From an uncultured Rikenella sp. (lineage in GTDB: Bacteria; Bacteroidota; Bacteroidia; Bacteroidales; Rikenellaceae), in assembly GCF_910579375.1 (NCBI RefSeq), contig NZ_CAJTUJ010000007.1:1-43876 (forward strand): DNA of 43,876 nucleotides, read 5' to 3'. This document shows positions 41,141 to 43,876 of this stretch, in pieces. Position numbers and translations under genes: made by a program. How positions within the stretch are numbered: the stretch's first letter is position 1; each line of letters opens with the position of its first letter. The notes under the pieces are model-generated. The model worked only from the letters and a program-made list of their open reading frames with translations, made no database searches and was not told where the DNA came from.

Positions 41141-41157
41141 TCTTGTCCTGGGCACCA
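41141..41157 (+). other. attR core
   Basis: Exact second copy of the 17 bp from the 3' end of tRNA-Leu (4477-4493). No tRNA body precedes it: upstream sequence is AT-rich phage DNA. It marks the right prophage boundary. Confidence 0.9.
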
Positions 41158-41161
41158 ACAA

Positions 41162-41198
41162 AAAGGATCGCTGAATGTCAGCGATCCTTTTTCTTTTC
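41162..41198. terminator. Original host terminator of tRNA-Leu
   Basis: A 13-bp perfect stem (41162-41174 with 41178-41190) and T-rich tail follow attR directly. Before integration it would have ended the tRNA transcript. It also has T on the other strand, so it can end the lipoprotein gene that stops at 41238. Confidence 0.8.
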
Positions 41199-41237
41199 GA
41201 AGCGTGCCTTTCCGCACCTCCGGAACGATCGGTCGGT

Positions 41238-41669
41238 CTATTTAAACTCTTCCACGATCACCGTCCACTTGCCGTTGACTCCCATCACGTTCAGGTAATA
41301 ATTCCCGGCAGAGAGATGACTCAAGCTGCTCTCCCCCTCTTCCGATTCATTCACCATGACTTCGGGTATGCCGCCGCTACGCATAATATCCACTCCCTCT
41401 TCCACGACGTAAACGCCGAGCATACCGCCGAACTGACCGGCTTTGAAGTCATAACGCAGCCGAGACTTTCCTTTGCCCAGCGTAAATACATCGGATTTCT
41501 TGTCTCCCGAGCCGGTGAGACGTGCCACTTCGGTCCATTGCTTGGGCGTCTCTTCAGCAGCAGCGGTTTCGGTATTTTCGCCGTTTGTCGTCGAAGCGGC
41601 AGGGCCGCCGCAAGCGGTCAATGCGACAGAGGCAATCAATGTCCATCCCCATGCGTAGATTTTCTTCAT
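41238..41669 (-). CDS. Putative lipoprotein
   Basis: The 143-residue protein has a signal peptide with lipobox (ASVALTACGG, Cys at 20), a Thr/Glu/Ala-rich linker, and a small beta-rich domain (DVFTLGKGKSRLRYDFKAGQ, HLSAGNYYLNVMGVNGKWTVIVEEF). I know no specific function. It is a host gene, with a TATATTTG promoter element at 41708-41715. Confidence 0.8.
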   Translation of the reverse strand: MKKIYAWGWTLIASVALTACGGPAASTTNGENTETAAAEETPKQWTEVARLTGSGDKKSDVFTLGKGKSRLRYDFKAGQFGGMLGVYVVEEGVDIMRSGGIPEVMVNESEEGESSLSHLSAGNYYLNVMGVNGKWTVIVEEFK

Positions 41670-41707
41670 TTCGTTTTGTTTTAGGTAAAAAATAATACAG
41701 GCTATGA

Positions 41708-41715
41708 CAAATATA
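41708..41715 (-). promoter_or_regulatory. Promoter -7 element of the lipoprotein gene
   Basis: The minus strand reads TATATTTG, an exact TAnnTTTG match, 38 nt before the start codon. Confidence 0.5.
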
Positions 41716-41777
41716 ATGATTTTTCACTGACCTGCATCTTTTTCACTCCGAATTTTCTCGCCCGAGAGCTGCTCAAC

Positions 41778-42131
41778 CTACCGCTTCGTCACCCGAATCC
41801 CCCTGCACCTGATGGGTTTGTTAGACCTTTTGACCGTCTCCTGCAAACAGTTGAACACTTCGGACGACATATTCCCGTCCTTCGGCGAAGCGATGGCCAT
41901 CCGCCAAACCCCGTCCACTCGTTTAACTTTCGCCCGATCCAACGCCTCCAGAAAAACCGGCACATTCTCACCTTCAGGCACCCCGCTAAACCCGGCCGTA
42001 AATTCCAGGTAAGGCAGTTTCCGGTTGACTTTCCGCAGCTGCGACGCGGCGGGATAGTCCGACCTCGCGCAAGAGGCCGTCCATCCGGCAATTCCCAAAA
42101 ACAGGGCGACAAAAAGCACGAAACGCCTCAT
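41778..42131 (-). CDS. Small putative lipoprotein
   Basis: The 117-residue protein starts MRRFVLFVALFLGIAGWTASCARSDY, a signal peptide with a Cys-containing lipobox. The mature part is short and basic, with VPVFLEALDRAKVKRVDGVW and CLQETVKRSNKP. The function is unknown. The ATG overlaps the corA stop (TGATG), so it is probably translated from the corA message; a GTG three codons upstream is an alternative. Confidence 0.7.
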   Translation of the reverse strand: MRRFVLFVALFLGIAGWTASCARSDYPAASQLRKVNRKLPYLEFTAGFSGVPEGENVPVFLEALDRAKVKRVDGVWRMAIASPKDGNMSSEVFNCLQETVKRSNKPIRCRGIRVTKR

Positions 42132-43084
42132 CACATCCACCGTTTTCGTTTAAAGAAGTAGAGGGTGGCGCCGATCGACAGGAACATCAGCAGAATGGCG
42201 AAATGGAACCCGTACTCCCACTCGTCGAACGGGGCGAGCCGATAGTTCATCCCGTATATCCCGGCGATCAGGGTCGGGGGCATGAAGATCACCGAAAGGA
42301 TGGTAAACATCTTGATGATCTTGTTCTGTTCGATGTTGATCAACCCCATGAAGGTGTCCTGAAGGAATTCCAGCCGTTCGAAGCTGAAATCGGCGTGGTT
42401 GATGAGCGACCCGACGTCTTTGATCATGATCGAAACGCGGGGGTAAGTGTCGTTCGGGAAGCGTTCACTGCGCTGGATGCCGGAGAGGAGCCGCTGGCGG
42501 TCGAAGATGCTCTCGCGCAGGATCATGGTGTTCTCCTGCAGGCGGTTGATGTCCAGGAGCACCTGCTTGTCAACGCTCTTGTCCACGTCGTTGTTGGCGG
42601 CGCTGAGGGTGGCGATCTGGCGCGAGATGATTTCGACCATGTCGGCGTCGAGGTCGATCCGGGCTTCGAGGATCGAGATCAGGACGTGGTATCCGGTCGT
42701 ATAGGAGCGGTAGTTCATCTGAATCTTGCGGCTGGCTTCGCTGAAGGTGCGAAGGTCGGTGTTCCGCTCCGAGACGAGGAGTCCTTCGCTCAGGATAAAG
42801 GAGACGGTTTCGGTCTCGAAACCGCCCTCTTTGAGGATGGTGAAGGTGGTGTTGCAGATGATGGACTCTTCGAGTTCGGCATACCGCGACGAGGTTTCGA
42901 TCTCTTCGGCCTGCTGACGGGTGAGGAGGTTGACGTCGAGAAAGCTCTCAACGAGTTTGCGTTCCTTGGCGGTCGGGACGACGAGGTCGATCCACAACAG
43001 GTCGTCGTACCCCAGCTCCTCGAAAACGCCGGGATCGGGGTCACGGATGATCTTATTGATGGATTTCAGGTACAGTATAATCAT
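42131..43084 (-). CDS. corA: CorA-type magnesium/cobalt transporter
   Basis: The 317-residue protein is a CorA-family divalent cation channel of the inner membrane. The signature GMN lies in IAGIYGMNYRLAPFDEWEY between the two C-terminal membrane helices (MFTILSVIFMPPTLIAGIYG; FHFAILLMFLSIGATLYFF). The long cytoplasmic N-domain is helical, with the stalk helix ending LQDTFMGLINIEQNKIIKM. The length is normal. It starts a two-gene minus-strand unit with the small lipoprotein. Confidence 0.95.
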   Translation of the reverse strand: MIILYLKSINKIIRDPDPGVFEELGYDDLLWIDLVVPTAKERKLVESFLDVNLLTRQQAEEIETSSRYAELEESIICNTTFTILKEGGFETETVSFILSEGLLVSERNTDLRTFSEASRKIQMNYRSYTTGYHVLISILEARIDLDADMVEIISRQIATLSAANNDVDKSVDKQVLLDINRLQENTMILRESIFDRQRLLSGIQRSERFPNDTYPRVSIMIKDVGSLINHADFSFERLEFLQDTFMGLINIEQNKIIKMFTILSVIFMPPTLIAGIYGMNYRLAPFDEWEYGFHFAILLMFLSIGATLYFFKRKRWM

Positions 43085-43339
43085 GGATTCGTCCTCTTCT
43101 CCGTTTGTGTGTGGTTGAAATTCGTTCGTTTCGGGCGGTCGAAGGCTCGCCCCGGGCTACCGCGGCGGTCGTGAGGGTGCGTTATGGAACGTCGGCGACG
43201 GCGGGTTCAACTGGTCTGCCGCCAGAAGCAGTAGCAACGGCATGGATTTGCACTTCCTCGCGCAGTATCTCAGCACCAGCTATTCGGGCAGCCGCGCCCA
43301 CGGTTTTCAGTTGCGTTCCTCTCGGAATAAACGCCGCGG
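43085..43339. other. Upstream region of corA, no gene seen
   Basis: The corA ribosome binding site (gaagagga) lies just before its ATG. The rest is GC-rich with no protein-like frame and no clear TAnnTTTG element found by eye. Confidence 0.5.
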
Positions 43340-43843
43340 GCCCGCGGTGGGCAATGGGCAGGAGCTACCCTAATATTAGACAGCCTCTACCCTACTTTTG
43401 AGCTGAATCCTGCGGTTCGAAGAACCGCCCGGGCCGAAGCCTCCCCCAGCGGAGGCCCGCAACTAACGTTGCTCTGGGCCCCGCAGGCTTCGACCCTCAA
43501 AAGCAATCTCTAATTCACTACCTCCCTAGCAAAGCGGGTCGGACGTCCGGGAGGTATCGCAATTTTCGACGCGCAAGCGGCGTGTTGCGGGCCTCCCGAG
43601 GGGAGAGGTTCGGCCCGCGCGGCTCTGCGAGTCGCAGAAACTCAACCAACAAATCAGCCCAAACCACGACCAAAGGTTCAGCCCAATTCTGTCGGGTTCG
43701 GGCTGCGCGCTCCCCAGGTGGGCTGAAGGCCCAGCGCGCAGGCCCGGCGGTTTTACGAACCGCAAAAGCACGCCCCATTCGTCCTCAGCCTATAGCAATT
43801 CGCCGCTTGGGGTGGCGGCGAACTGCGCGGCTCAAAGAGCCGC
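43340..43843. repeat. Dispersed hairpin repeats, right cluster
   Basis: Four 7-bp hairpins with triloops occur: 43412-43428 (gcggttc/gaaccgc), 43619-43635 (gcggctc/gagtcgc, one G-T), 43747-43763 (gcggttt/gaaccgc, one G-T) and 43827-43843 (gcggctc/gagccgc). Longer exact words shared with the left end of the window lie at 43340-43358 (= 470-488) and 43784-43806 (= 112-134). No gene was found in this stretch. Confidence 0.65.
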
Positions 43844-43876
43844 AGAAGCACAGCCCACAGTTCAGCCCAATCTACA

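Larger units (their letters stand above)
4477..41157. mobile_element. Complete-looking prophage, contractile-tailed, integrated in tRNA-Leu
   Basis: The element is bounded by a 17-bp direct repeat: the 3' end of tRNA-Leu (4477-4493) and a second copy (41141-41157). Between them lie a tyrosine integrase beside attR, a repressor region, early and replication genes, terminase, head, tail, lysis and cargo genes in a normal order. The head module is lambda/GpA-like and the tail module P2/Mu-like, so the virion should be a temperate myovirus. There is no Mu-type DDE transposase. All expected structural genes read intact; the only evident lesion is a frameshift in the ion channel cargo gene. Whether it is inducible cannot be told from sequence. 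Confidence 0.95.

Noticed and set aside
4477..41157. Mu-like transposing phage
   Set aside because: Some tail and capsid genes are Mu-like, but there is a tyrosine integrase with tRNA att sites and no MuA/MuB-type genes.

Overview
The window is a chromosomal piece of a GC-rich member of the Bacteroidota, probably Alistipes-like (Rikenellaceae), carrying one complete-looking prophage of about 36.7 kb. The phylum call rests on several promoters that match the Bacteroidota -7 consensus TAnnTTTG (near 4251, 4353, 37780, 39529, 40979 and 41708), on the thrS-infC-rpmI-rplT translation cluster, and on BACON-type domains in phage tail proteins. The genus call is inference.

Left host flank (1-4476): a repeat-rich intergenic region with covarying hairpins, then rplT, rpmI, infC and thrS on the minus strand. 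infC appears to start at a rare AUA codon behind a perfect Shine-Dalgarno. A plus-strand tRNA-Leu(GAG) with its own promoter follows. Right host flank (41158-43876): two small lipoproteins, corA, and another repeat-rich intergenic stretch with the same kind of hairpins.

Prophage (4477-41157): it sits in the 3' end of tRNA-Leu(GAG). A 17-bp core is present intact at the tRNA (attL, 4477-4493) and again at 41141-41157 (attR). The tyrosine integrase lies next to attR. Paired 8-bp direct repeats with an 11-bp period occur near both ends and look like integrase arm sites.

Prophage layout: left-end minus-strand accessory and lysogeny genes (frameshifted voltage-gated K+ channel, HsdR_N-like nuclease, repressor, small membrane protein); rightward early genes (regulators, replication-initiator-like protein, DUF1064 nuclease, an SNF2-helicase/DNA-methyltransferase fusion, a C5 methyltransferase with a second ORF embedded in another frame, Cys-rich small proteins, an HD-like protein); packaging and head genes of lambda/GpA type (terminase, gpW-like, portal, protease, capsid, cement); a P2/Mu-like contractile tail (sheath, tube, frameshifted chaperone pair, tape measure, U, X, D, V, W, J, I, fibres); a lysis cassette; and right-end cargo of two toxin-antitoxin-like pairs (HicAB; a Panacea-domain protein with a two-TM protein) before the integrase.

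Working model: a temperate myovirus with every expected structural module. Its two ends carry likely host-benefit or anti-phage cargo. Two terminators after a zinc-ribbon moron split the late region, so a second late promoter is expected just upstream of the gpW-like gene.
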